A DNA stretch of 21,343 bases, taken from contig JAPKCE010000002.1 of assembly GCA_028823075.1 (NCBI GenBank), positions 1 through 21,343 on the forward strand, written 5' to 3'. A program made the position numbers and the translations under genes. Position 1 is the first letter of the stretch, and every line of letters begins with the position of its first letter. This document shows positions 1 through 7,248 of this stretch, in pieces. Below the pieces are notes generated by a model that saw only the letters and a program-made list of their open reading frames with translations, did not search any database and had not been told where the DNA came from. This DNA is from Myxococcota bacterium. GTDB taxonomy: Bacteria; Myxococcota; UBA4151.

Positions 1-1092
1 CAGGGGTTGATTCAAGAAGGCGAAGTGCTGTCCGCCACCCGGCCATGGCTGATAGTACGGGTTGAACACATCGCAAAACCCGAAGGGTCCATAGTCGAGT
101 GTAAAGCCACCGACAGCGCAGTTGTCGCTGTTGAAGTTGCCCTGGCAGTAGCCGACGCGGACCCAGTTCGCGACCAACGAGGTAAGGCGGCTACGGAACT
201 CACCAGCGAGCAACACCACTTTTTCGGCGGTAGTGAGGTGCTTGTCGATAACGTCAGCGTACTCACGATCGATGGCGTGCAATACAATCTTCTCGAGCTC
301 CTCCATCGCTTTGGGGTGTTCTTGCTTGCGGGCACGGCGACCGAAGAGCTCGAGCTGGCCGACCCGAATAAATGATGGTGCGACGCGCGTCGAGATCGCG
401 ACTGCCTCCGATATCAGCCTGTCGGGGTCCCGGGAGCGCGAGCCCTCCGAATACCACGCCCGCCTGACCTTCTCGGTTTTCGAAACGTACAAACTCAGCG
501 CCCGTGACGTTGGAACGACGAGCGCCTGCATGTGCTCTTGTGCCAGGAACTCGCGGATACTCGACCGCAGGACGGCGCGACCGTCGGCGCCGCGGCAGTA
601 TGGCGTGCGACCGGCACCTTTCATCTGCATTTCCCAGCGGCTACCCTTGATGACTGCCTCCAGCACGGAAACTGCGCGACCGTCGCCGTATCCGTTGCCG
701 GTTCGGAATGGACATTGCTCGTGGTATTCGCTGCCGAAGATGGACAGTGCGTAGCCCGTCGCCCAACCGACCTTGCGCATCGGCTCCGGAACGAGCGAAA
801 TGTCGCCGGAGAACACGCGCATGAAGTCGGCCGACTGTGCCAAGCTGTCGGCGAAGCCAAGTTCGCGAAACAAGTCTTTGCTGTGGGCGACGTATTCGGG
901 GTCTTTTATTGGCGTGGGATTGACGGGGACATAGTGGCCCGTGAAGACTTGCCGCGGCGCGTGGTTGGCGCCGTTTGCTTGCGCGTCAGGATCGCAGTTG
1001 AGCGTGTCCATGAGCGAGTAGTTTGCCAAGCTGGCTAGATCGTCGAGCGTCGCGACGGTTGGAGTGGTTTCTTTAGCCAATCGTTTTGACAT
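1..1092 (-). CDS. selO: SelO/YdiU protein adenylyltransferase (pseudokinase AMPylase), C-terminus off window
   Basis: I translated the minus strand by hand. The frame is open from the ATG at 1092 to the window edge (364 codons), so the C-terminus is missing. SelO proteins have a kinase-like fold but transfer AMP from ATP to Ser, Thr or Tyr of target proteins, and have been linked to redox homeostasis. Visible hallmarks: MKGAGRTPY near residues 157-165 (K158 is the nucleotide-binding lysine), GADGRAVLRSSIREFL at 168-183, VPTSRALSL at 193-201, and the catalytic stretch at 319-338. In that stretch D323 (presumed base), N324 and D333 of LDYGPFGF (metal ligands) are all kept. A strong AGGAGG site lies 6 nt before the ATG and fixes the start. 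The gene sits 45 bp downstream of the desaturase on the same strand, so read-through is possible, but it is a widespread stand-alone gene. Confidence 0.93.
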   Translation of the reverse strand, partial: MSKRLAKETTPTVATLDDLASLANYSLMDTLNCDPDAQANGANHAPRQVFTGHYVPVNPTPIKDPEYVAHSKDLFRELGFADSLAQSADFMRVFSGDISLVPEPMRKVGWATGYALSIFGSEYHEQCPFRTGNGYGDGRAVSVLEAVIKGSRWEMQMKGAGRTPYCRGADGRAVLRSSIREFLAQEHMQALVVPTSRALSLYVSKTEKVRRAWYSEGSRSRDPDRLISEAVAISTRVAPSFIRVGQLELFGRRARKQEHPKAMEELEKIVLHAIDREYADVIDKHLTTAEKVVLLAGEFRSRLTSLVANWVRVGYCQGNFNSDNCAVGGFTLDYGPFGFCDVFNPYYQPWPGGGQHFAFLNQPL

Positions 1093-1137
1093 CGTACGCC
1101 TCCTGTCCGGGTTTAATACCTGTGAGACTCAGGCAGG

Positions 1138-2019
1138 TCAGCCGGGCTCATCGTTAATAGTTAGGCGTTCACGGCGTAAATCTCGGCTAGCAACGAGCGG
1201 GCTCAACGGTGCCAAAATCAGAGTTCTAACCATATACCAAGGCAGGTTCGGCTGATTCAAACAGGGCTCCATTTGTGGCTCCAAAGCTCGATGCGCTGCT
1301 GGCCATTCGCTCCAATGCAGCCCCATGTCCAGATGATGAACGGTGTGAAAGCCGTGGTTGAAGTGCATGAGGTTGTTAAGCTTACCGGTAAAGTTTCGCG
1401 CAAAGTTGAATTCGGAGGTTTCATCGGTGTGATGGTGTTGAAAATAGCCGGTGGCGACCATGGCGATTAGGCCGAAAGTCTGCGGGATCAGGATAAACAG
1501 CAGTGTTTTGCGCGCATCGAGAAACAAGGCGCCGCCGACAAAGCAGACATGCAGCGCAATCTGACTGATCAAGTAAATAAAGCGCCGCGGCATTTGGCTG
1601 CGAAAAGAAGCAATATAACGCAGCGTTGCGACCAGGTAATAGGCCAGCCCTTGCGCCGTATAACCAATTAAATTGAACAGGTTATTGCGCTCGGTGAGGC
1701 GGTAAGTGAGCGTCATATCGCCCGGTTTATTGGCAAAGCGATGATGGTTGAGCACATGGGTGGGAAGCCAGGAATAAACGCCATCACCGCGCAGCAGGAT
1801 GATCCAGTAATCGGTCAAAGTATTGAGCGTTTTATGACGCCACATCGAGAGGTGGGCGTGGTTGTGTAAAATGCAGCCGACGCCGTAGGCCATGAGACAA
1901 CTCAGGGCGATGAGGGGAAGGTAGGGCTGCGCTAAATTCCACTGAGCCAGCAACAGCGCGCTGGTCGCCGCAAGGTAGGTCAATGCCCAAAGGTCTTCGC
2001 TAAAGCGCAGCGCCTTCAT
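1138..2019 (-). CDS. Membrane fatty acid desaturase (three histidine boxes)
   Basis: 293 aa from the ATG at 2019, which overlaps the stop of the upstream gene (ATGA, 2016-2019). A longer reading from 2109 would run well into the upstream gene and is disfavoured. This is an integral-membrane diiron desaturase/hydroxylase of the acyl-lipid/acyl-CoA desaturase superfamily. The iron-binding boxes are HNHAH at 52-56, HxxxHH at 88-93 and HTVHH at 225-229, with an extra HHH at 195-197 before the last pair of membrane spans. Hydrophobic stretches cover roughly 12-50, 118-135, 148-168 and 172-192. Such enzymes use O2 and an electron donor to put a double bond or hydroxyl into an acyl chain; the regiochemistry and substrate cannot be read here. 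It is coupled to the unrecognised 277-aa protein and divergent from a ketosynthase operon, which argues for a specialised lipid pathway rather than bulk membrane desaturation. Confidence 0.9.
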   Translation of the reverse strand: MKALRFSEDLWALTYLAATSALLLAQWNLAQPYLPLIALSCLMAYGVGCILHNHAHLSMWRHKTLNTLTDYWIILLRGDGVYSWLPTHVLNHHRFANKPGDMTLTYRLTERNNLFNLIGYTAQGLAYYLVATLRYIASFRSQMPRRFIYLISQIALHVCFVGGALFLDARKTLLFILIPQTFGLIAMVATGYFQHHHTDETSEFNFARNFTGKLNNLMHFNHGFHTVHHLDMGLHWSEWPAAHRALEPQMEPCLNQPNLPWYMVRTLILAPLSPLVASRDLRRERLTINDEPG

Positions 2020-2849
2020 GCGGCTTGTTGCTGCCGTATCTGTTCCAGCCTGGCGTTGAGATGCTCGGTGAAAAACCCGTGCATAAGGAAGCGCTGCGTG
2101 AGGTTCCATGGACCCAGCAAATACATCGGATATTTGTTGTAGGCCATCTCGATGATCGACGGGTCATCGACCATTTTGGCGATGCGCAACGCCATCGATT
2201 GATCCAGATTAAAGCCGTTGATCGCGCCGCGGTATTCTTCACGCGTCAAAAATAGACAAAACATGCACATGAACAACACATGTCCGGTTTCGAAATCCAG
2301 AACCTGAGTCCACTTTTTATGGCTGGTGTCGTATTTCACATCAATCTCTCGCCAATGGTCCCACTTGAGTTCGCTATGCGGCTTGGGCCATTCGCTCGGG
2401 TCCCAACTGCCCAAGTCACGAAACACGCGAAACAACTCCTGATCGTGGTCCACAAAGGTGTTGGTCATTAAATCGGCGAGCATGCTTGGGTAGAGCTTGA
2501 GCGGTTCGAGCCCCGGTTTGGTATTGTCGATGAGGAAGTTCAAAATGTTCGATTCGGTGGCGAAGTGCCGCAGGATCAGCCGGTTGCCCTCCGGGCTGAC
2601 GAAATGTTTACAGAACCAGCAGATCATGAATTGCAGATAGCCGTGGGCTGAGAACTGAATCGGCGACATGCGCTTAAAGGCCCAAGTTAAATGCAGGAAA
2701 ACAGCCAGGAACAAACGCAGCCAGGGCATGACCGACCAGCGTAAGGGGTTATCGAGATCGCGTGCCCAAAGATCGACGGCGTCGGGATCGATGGGCAGCG
2801 AGTTGTCGACCGCCATCGCTTGTAGATAAATGTCTCGCTGCTTCGCCAT
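2016..2849 (-). CDS. Unrecognised 277-aa protein, first gene of the leftward lipid operon
   Basis: I do not recognise this family. The start chosen is the ATG at 2849 (MAKQRDIYLQ), which has a GGAG site about 7 nt upstream; the open frame runs back to 2894, but that stretch lies in the divergent promoter region. The protein is rich in aromatics and histidines. It has one or two hydrophobic segments near residues 37-52 and a shorter one near 60-75, and another Cys/Phe/Met-rich hydrophobic stretch near 190-203. Repeated Trp-containing patches (WARDLDNPLRW near 28, WDPSEWPKPHSELKWDHW near 150) suggest a globular, membrane-associated protein. Its stop overlaps the desaturase start by 4 nt (ATGA), so the two are translationally coupled. 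A role as partner, electron-transfer helper or tailoring enzyme of the desaturase is an inference from context only. Confidence 0.8.
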   Translation of the reverse strand: MAKQRDIYLQAMAVDNSLPIDPDAVDLWARDLDNPLRWSVMPWLRLFLAVFLHLTWAFKRMSPIQFSAHGYLQFMICWFCKHFVSPEGNRLILRHFATESNILNFLIDNTKPGLEPLKLYPSMLADLMTNTFVDHDQELFRVFRDLGSWDPSEWPKPHSELKWDHWREIDVKYDTSHKKWTQVLDFETGHVLFMCMFCLFLTREEYRGAINGFNLDQSMALRIAKMVDDPSIIEMAYNKYPMYLLGPWNLTQRFLMHGFFTEHLNARLEQIRQQQAA

Positions 2850-2957
2850 GCGCATCTCCTTTATGACTTTTAACGGCTCACCACTCGCCGCCACAAGACC
2901 CCTAGCGAGAAGCTGCGAGTTTTGCCATATGCCTAGCCTGTTCTAGGGGGAGTTATT
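2850..2957. promoter_or_regulatory. Divergent intergenic region of the lipid locus
   Basis: These 108 bp are the only non-coding DNA between the leftward pair (277-aa protein, desaturase) and the rightward genes, so both promoters must lie here or inside the first genes. It carries a GGAG ribosome site for the leftward start and a GGGGGAG site about 7 nt before the rightward ATG at 2958. I could not assign convincing -35/-10 hexamers on either strand. Confidence 0.55.
2932..2947. repeat. Small dyad CCTAG-N6-CTAGG in the divergent promoter region
   Basis: CCTAG (2932-2936) and CTAGG (2943-2947) form an inverted repeat with a 6-nt spacer, just upstream of the ribosome site of the gene starting at 2958. 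A further CCTAG lies at 2900-2904. The dyad could be a small operator for the divergent locus, or chance; five-base arms are weak evidence. Confidence 0.25.
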
Positions 2958-3539
2958 ATGCACGAACTAGAGGCCAGCAAGTTGGTTTTATATCTTATTC
3001 TCTATGTGATGCTGCCGATTTGGAGCCTTGCCGCTTTGGTCGACTGGAACTGCCACCGCCTAACTAAAATCGAAGAGACCAGCGGGCTGCGCGAAAGCGT
3101 TATCCACTTCGTTATGGGCGTGCAGATCGGCGCACCGATTTTTTTATGCATGTTCTTTGAGGTTAATATCACCATTCTTCTGCTCTGTTTGTTCGTGCTC
3201 ATTACCCACGAAATTGTCGCCCATATGGACATCGTTTGGGCCTCGTCTCGGCGCCATATTAGCCACTGGGAAACTCACGCTCACACCTACCTGTCCAGCC
3301 TGCCTTTGTACCTCTTCGCTCTGGTCGTAGTTCGAAAGTGGGACGTCTTTTTGGATATGATCACTCTGGATTGGACCGGGGGTATGGCGCTGGTTTTACG
3401 CAGCGAGCCCCTGAGCGGAAACAACTTTTACCTGCCCTTCCTCGTCGTCGGCTCGTTCATCTTCGGACTGGTTCCCTATATGGAAGAAATGTACCGCTGC
3501 TGGAGCTATGAAAAACGCATGAAAGAACGTGACGCATGA
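2958..3539 (+). CDS. Small His-rich polytopic membrane protein of the lipid locus
   Basis: 193 aa with a good GGGGGAG ribosome site before the ATG. Four or five membrane spans are visible (about 8-28, 50-66, 70-88, 115-123 and 158-175). Between and beside them lie clustered polar residues typical of metal-binding membrane enzymes: D29 and H33 (DWNCHR), E39/E40 and E46, H50, E68, H84-E85, H89 and D91, R98-R99, then H103, E105, H107 and H109. From memory, similar small proteins with an SRR...E.H.H signature occur in many proteobacteria, but I know of no assigned function. The pattern would suit a membrane diiron hydroxylase or oxidase, but no standard desaturase box is present. The stop overlaps the ketosynthase start (ATGA), so it is made with that enzyme and probably acts on the same product. 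Confidence 0.82.
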   Translation: MHELEASKLVLYLILYVMLPIWSLAALVDWNCHRLTKIEETSGLRESVIHFVMGVQIGAPIFLCMFFEVNITILLLCLFVLITHEIVAHMDIVWASSRRHISHWETHAHTYLSSLPLYLFALVVVRKWDVFLDMITLDWTGGMALVLRSEPLSGNNFYLPFLVVGSFIFGLVPYMEEMYRCWSYEKRMKERDA

Positions 3540-4672
3540 GCGTTTACTTGACCCAAAGCGCCTGTTTTCTACCCGGTGAGCCGGTCGACAATGAACGCAT
3601 CGAAACGGTTTTAGGCCGGGTTCATGGCAAGCCCAGTAAACTCAAAAGGCGCATATTAAAATCAAACGGTATCATCACCCGCCATTACGCCATCGATGAG
3701 CAGCAACAAACGACGGTGCAAAACGAAGAGATGGCGGTGGCCGCAGGAAAGCTCGTCTTGGAACGTGCCGGGCTCGAGCCTAGGGATATCGGCATGCTGG
3801 CGGTGGCCACCACGCAAGGCGATTATGTGCTGCCCGGTTTTGGTAGCCAGGTGCAGGCAGGGCTGGAGATTCCGCGGGTCGAACTGCTCACCACTCATGG
3901 TATTTGTAGCTGCGCCATGATGGCTCTTAAAGGCGCTTTTAATGCCATCAAATTGGGCGACCAATCGACGGCCTTGGTGATCTCTTCGGAGCTTTGCAGC
4001 CGTTTGCTCAAACGTCAGCGTTACGAGGCCGCCAGCGACAGCATCGGCGCTCAGCGCGGTCTCGATTTTAATGCTGAATTTCTGCGTTGGATGCTCAGTG
4101 ACGGAGCCGGTGCTTTGTTGCTTGCCGACAAGCCGGCAAGCCGCGGTCTGAGCTTGCGCATCGATTGGATCCGCAGTTTTTCGCATGCTGACTCCTACCC
4201 GGTCTGCATGAGCGTGGGCAATTCCGGCAAGGGCGAGAATGCGCCGAAAGCTTGGCAGGATTACGAGACCTACGCCGAGGCCGAGATCGATGGTGCCTTA
4301 TTGATTCGCCAAGACGTTCGCCTGCTCGAGCATATCGTCAAACTCGGCGTCGACGGCTTCCTTGCGCTGATCGAAGAAGGGGTCGTCGATGTGCCCAAAA
4401 TCGATCATTTTCTCTGCCACTACAGCTCACATTATTTTCGCGGGAAAATCGTCGACATGCTCAGCAAAGCTGGCGCCATGGTCCCAGAGGAACGCTGGTT
4501 TACCAACCTGTATACCAAGGGAAACACGGGCTGTGCGGCGATGTTCATTATGCTCGATGAATTTTTGCAGTCGGGCAAAGCTCAGGCAGGTGAGACCGTG
4601 TTCTGTCATGTCCCGGAATCCGGGCGTTTTAATACCGTTTATATGCAACTAACCTGTGTGGAGGCCGCATGA
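3536..4672 (+). CDS. Beta-ketoacyl-ACP synthase III family protein, DarB/FabH-like
   Basis: 378 aa, thiolase fold. The catalytic triad of the FabH family can be placed: Cys124 in HGICSCAMMAL (a second Cys at 126), His295 in DHFLCHYSS and Asn330 in KGNTGCAA, so the enzyme should be active. These enzymes condense an acyl thioester with a malonyl- or beta-ketoacyl-ACP. The N-terminus (YLTQSACFLPGEPVDN, then GKPSKLKRRIL and NGIITRHYAI) resembles DarB-type ketosynthases from dialkylresorcinol pathways more than housekeeping FabH; that comparison is from memory. No DarA-type cyclase or ACP gene is in the window. The start overlaps the upstream stop by 4 nt and the stop overlaps the HDO gene start by 4 nt (ATGA), so it is the middle gene of a tightly coupled trio. 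Its acyl donor is unknown. Confidence 0.9.
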   Translation: MSVYLTQSACFLPGEPVDNERIETVLGRVHGKPSKLKRRILKSNGIITRHYAIDEQQQTTVQNEEMAVAAGKLVLERAGLEPRDIGMLAVATTQGDYVLPGFGSQVQAGLEIPRVELLTTHGICSCAMMALKGAFNAIKLGDQSTALVISSELCSRLLKRQRYEAASDSIGAQRGLDFNAEFLRWMLSDGAGALLLADKPASRGLSLRIDWIRSFSHADSYPVCMSVGNSGKGENAPKAWQDYETYAEAEIDGALLIRQDVRLLEHIVKLGVDGFLALIEEGVVDVPKIDHFLCHYSSHYFRGKIVDMLSKAGAMVPEERWFTNLYTKGNTGCAAMFIMLDEFLQSGKAQAGETVFCHVPESGRFNTVYMQLTCVEAA

Positions 4673-5346
4673 GCGAGCTGCAACCTTTTGCCCAAGAAAC
4701 CCTGCGCGGACTGATTCGGACCTGGACCGACTTCGAACGACGACTGGCCAAAGTTCCGGTGCTTCGACGGCTCGATACCGGAACGTTTTCGGTGCAGGAT
4801 TACCAGCGTTTACTCTTCAATTTACGCGCCCAAGTCGTCGAAGGGGCGCGCTGGATTACCCGAGCAGCATCGAGTTTTGATCGCCACCACGCCGATGTGC
4901 GCTCCATCATCATCAGCCATGCCAAAGACGAGCATCGTGACTATGAAATTTTGGAACAAGACTATGTGCGCGCCGGCGGCGAACTCGAAGCGATTCAAGC
5001 CGGTGAGCGCAACATCGGCTCCGAGGCCTTAGCCGCCTTTTTGATGCATCAGGCGACTCAGCCCAATCCGGTGGATATGCTCGGCGCGATGTTTATTATC
5101 GAAGGTTTGGGCGAGAAAATGGCCAGCAGTTGGGCGGCGCGCATCTGTGAACTGACCGGCTTGCCTGAAAACGCGACGACCTTTTTGGGTTATCACGGGG
5201 TCAACGACGAGAGCCATATGGAGCGCTTTTATACCATGCTCGACCGTGTGGCCACGACGCCTGAGCGGGTCGCCGCCATCGGCAAAACGGCGCGCGTGGT
5301 AGCGCGGTTGTATGCCCTGCAACTCGAAGAACTCGACAACGTTTAA
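4669..5346 (+). CDS. Heme-oxygenase-like diiron (HDO/TenA-like) redox enzyme
   Basis: 225 aa, all-helical, with the layout of iron-containing TenA/PqqC-like proteins. Candidate iron ligands in family order are E58 (VVEGARW), E88 or H89 with H84 nearby (HAKDEHRDYE), E145 (FIIEGLGEKM), then H176, D180 and H183 in the HGVNDESH motif (HxxxDxxH). This set matches the HDO superfamily, which includes UndA (fatty acid to 1-alkene), BesC, SznF and CADD. Catalytic thiaminase (TenA) proteins lack such a full carboxylate/His set, so a thiamine role is unlikely. A GGAGG site 4 nt before the ATG supports this start, within the end of the ketosynthase gene. Placement beside a ketosynthase suggests an O2-dependent C-C cleavage, decarboxylation or oxidation of its product; substrate and reaction are inferred. 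Confidence 0.86.
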   Translation: MSELQPFAQETLRGLIRTWTDFERRLAKVPVLRRLDTGTFSVQDYQRLLFNLRAQVVEGARWITRAASSFDRHHADVRSIIISHAKDEHRDYEILEQDYVRAGGELEAIQAGERNIGSEALAAFLMHQATQPNPVDMLGAMFIIEGLGEKMASSWAARICELTGLPENATTFLGYHGVNDESHMERFYTMLDRVATTPERVAAIGKTARVVARLYALQLEELDNV

Positions 5347-5371
5347 GTGGAAACCGCCGCAAGGGGTGCCG

Positions 5372-7246
5372 ATGCAAGACTATAAAAATACCTACGAAGA
5401 ATCACTGTCCAACAACGACGCCTTTTGGCTCGAGAAAGCGCAGCAGCGCTTAACCTGGATGCGCCCGCCGAGCGTGGCTTTGCAGGGCGGGTTCAAAGAT
5501 CTCGATTTTACCTGGTTTGCCGATGGGCAACTCAACGCGTCGGTCCAATGCCTAGACCGTCACTTGGCAGCTCAAGGCGAGAAAACCGCTATTATTTGGG
5601 CCAAAGACGAGCCCGGCGAATACGAGCACATCTCCTATAATGACCTGCATGCTCGGGTCTGCCGCATGGCGAATTTACTCCAGTCGCAAGGTGTGGAGCG
5701 AGGCGACCGAGTCTGTTTGTACCTACCGATGGTCCCAGAACTTGCTGTGGCGATGCTCGCCTGTGCGCGCATCGGCGCCATTCATTCCATCGTCTTCGCT
5801 GGCTTTTCGGCGGCTGCTCTGCGCGATCGTATTGTCGACGCTCAATGCGCCTTGGTGATCACCGCCGATGAGGGGCTGCGCGGTGGAAAGCGCGTGCCAC
5901 TCAAAGAGATTACCGACGCTGCCGTTGAGCAATGCCCCTGCGTCGAGACGGTGCTTGTGGTTAAAAGGAGCGGCGCCAAAGTGGCTATGAAGCCCGGGCG
6001 AGACCGTTGGATTGCCCCCCTGTTGAGCGCCGCGCCGGCGCGGTTTGAACCCGTTTGCATGAACGCCGAAGACCCGCTGTTCATCCTCTACACGTCCGGC
6101 TCAACCGGCCAACCCAAAGGCGTACAACACAGCACAGCCGGCTATATGCTCTACGCCGGTTTTACCCATGAGATGGTCTTTGATTTGCGTCCCGATGATG
6201 TCTATTTTTGTGCTGCCGACATCGGCTGGGTCACCGGACATACGTATATAATCTACGGCCCGCTAGCCAACGGCGCCACCACCGTGATGTTCGAATCGAC
6301 GCCCCTCTACCCCAATGCGTCGCGTTACTGGCAAGTGGTCGAAGACCTCAAGGTGAGTAGTTTTTATACGGCTCCAACGGCAATTCGCGCCATCGCTTGT
6401 GAGGGCGATGCCCCGGTGCTGGCCCATGACCGTTCGAGTTTGCGTGTTCTTGGAACCGTGGGCGAGCCCATCAGTCCCGAGGTCTGGCAATGGTATCACG
6501 ACTGTGTCGGCGAGGGACGCTGCTCGGTGGTTGACACCTGGTGGCAGACCGAAACCGGCGGTATTTTAATCAGCCCTTTACCCGGCGTGACACCGACTAA
6601 AGCGGGTTCGGCGACTTTGCCTTTGTTCGGTATCGAGCCTTTACTGGTCGACGATGAGGGTATGGAATTGCCGGGTGAGGCCTCTGGAAACCTGTGCTTG
6701 GCGCGCTCCTGGCCGGGACAGGCGCGCACCATTTACGGTGACCATGAGCGTTTTGCTAAAACCTATTTTGGTCGCTTTCCGGGCCGCTATTTCACTGGCG
6801 ACGGCTGTCGACGTGACGCCGACGGCTATTATTGGATCACCGGCCGGGTCGACGATGTCATTAACGTCTCAGGGCATCGGCTCGGCACCGCCGAAGTCGA
6901 AGCCATCCTGATCGCCCACCCGGGCGTCGCCGAAGCCGCGGTTGTCGGTTGCCCGCATGCGATAAAAGGAACGGGAATTTACGTTTACATCCAATGTGCT
7001 GACGGTTTCGGTGATGAGTTGGAGAAGGCCTTGTGCGCCTGTGTTCGCAAGGCCATCGGTGGCATCGCTGTTCCTGATACCATCCAGCGCGTTCCCGGCT
7101 TACCGAAAACCCGTAGTGGCAAGATTATGCGGCGAATTTTACGCCAGGTCGCGCAGGGCAATTATACGGATTTAGGCGACGTTTCGACGCTGGCCGACCC
7201 CTCGGTTGTCTCGGCGATCATCGCCGGGCATGCCGGGCAAAAATAA
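5372..7246 (+). CDS. acs: Acetyl-CoA synthetase (AMP-forming)
   Basis: 624 aa from the ATG at 5372, which has an AAGGGG site upstream; the frame is open back to 5312 inside the HDO gene, but that start has no support. It activates acetate (or another short acid) through an acyl-adenylate to acyl-CoA. Visible motifs: A3 loop YTSGSTGQPKG at 240-250, TVGEPI near 362-367, DTWWQTETGG at 388-397 (the Trp that limits pocket size in Acs), GRYFTGDG at 471-478, GRVDDVINVSGHR at 491-503, and the catalytic lysine K584 in TRSGKIMRR, the residue acetylated by Pat-type regulators. It is slightly shorter than E. coli Acs (652 aa). It follows the HDO gene by 25 bp on the same strand, so it could supply acyl-CoA to the ketosynthase route or simply be housekeeping carried in the operon. 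Its stop lies 2 bp from the convergent ATPase gene. Confidence 0.92.
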   Translation: MQDYKNTYEESLSNNDAFWLEKAQQRLTWMRPPSVALQGGFKDLDFTWFADGQLNASVQCLDRHLAAQGEKTAIIWAKDEPGEYEHISYNDLHARVCRMANLLQSQGVERGDRVCLYLPMVPELAVAMLACARIGAIHSIVFAGFSAAALRDRIVDAQCALVITADEGLRGGKRVPLKEITDAAVEQCPCVETVLVVKRSGAKVAMKPGRDRWIAPLLSAAPARFEPVCMNAEDPLFILYTSGSTGQPKGVQHSTAGYMLYAGFTHEMVFDLRPDDVYFCAADIGWVTGHTYIIYGPLANGATTVMFESTPLYPNASRYWQVVEDLKVSSFYTAPTAIRAIACEGDAPVLAHDRSSLRVLGTVGEPISPEVWQWYHDCVGEGRCSVVDTWWQTETGGILISPLPGVTPTKAGSATLPLFGIEPLLVDDEGMELPGEASGNLCLARSWPGQARTIYGDHERFAKTYFGRFPGRYFTGDGCRRDADGYYWITGRVDDVINVSGHRLGTAEVEAILIAHPGVAEAAVVGCPHAIKGTGIYVYIQCADGFGDELEKALCACVRKAIGGIAVPDTIQRVPGLPKTRSGKIMRRILRQVAQGNYTDLGDVSTLADPSVVSAIIAGHAGQK

Positions 7247-7248
7247 TT

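Noticed and set aside
7..1038. Plus-strand frames at 7-375, 233-754 and 532-1038
   Set aside because: The minus strand here encodes a continuous SelO protein with all catalytic motifs, so these are shadows.
1093..1137. Possible terminator hairpin between the desaturase and selO
   Set aside because: Only a short CCTG/CAGG pairing is visible with no following T-run on the relevant strand, too weak to call.
2020..2109. Longer N-terminus for the desaturase starting at 2109
   Set aside because: The extra 30 residues overlap the upstream gene and resemble no desaturase; the ATGA junction at 2016-2019 is the natural start.
3662..4186. Antisense 174-aa frame inside the ketosynthase gene
   Set aside because: Composition is that of a shadow frame, with no ribosome site, and the sense strand encodes an intact catalytic triad.
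4669..5346. Reading the HDO-like gene as thiaminase TenA or PqqC
   Set aside because: A fuller iron-ligand set, including HxxxDxxH, is present, and no thiamine or PQQ genes are nearby.
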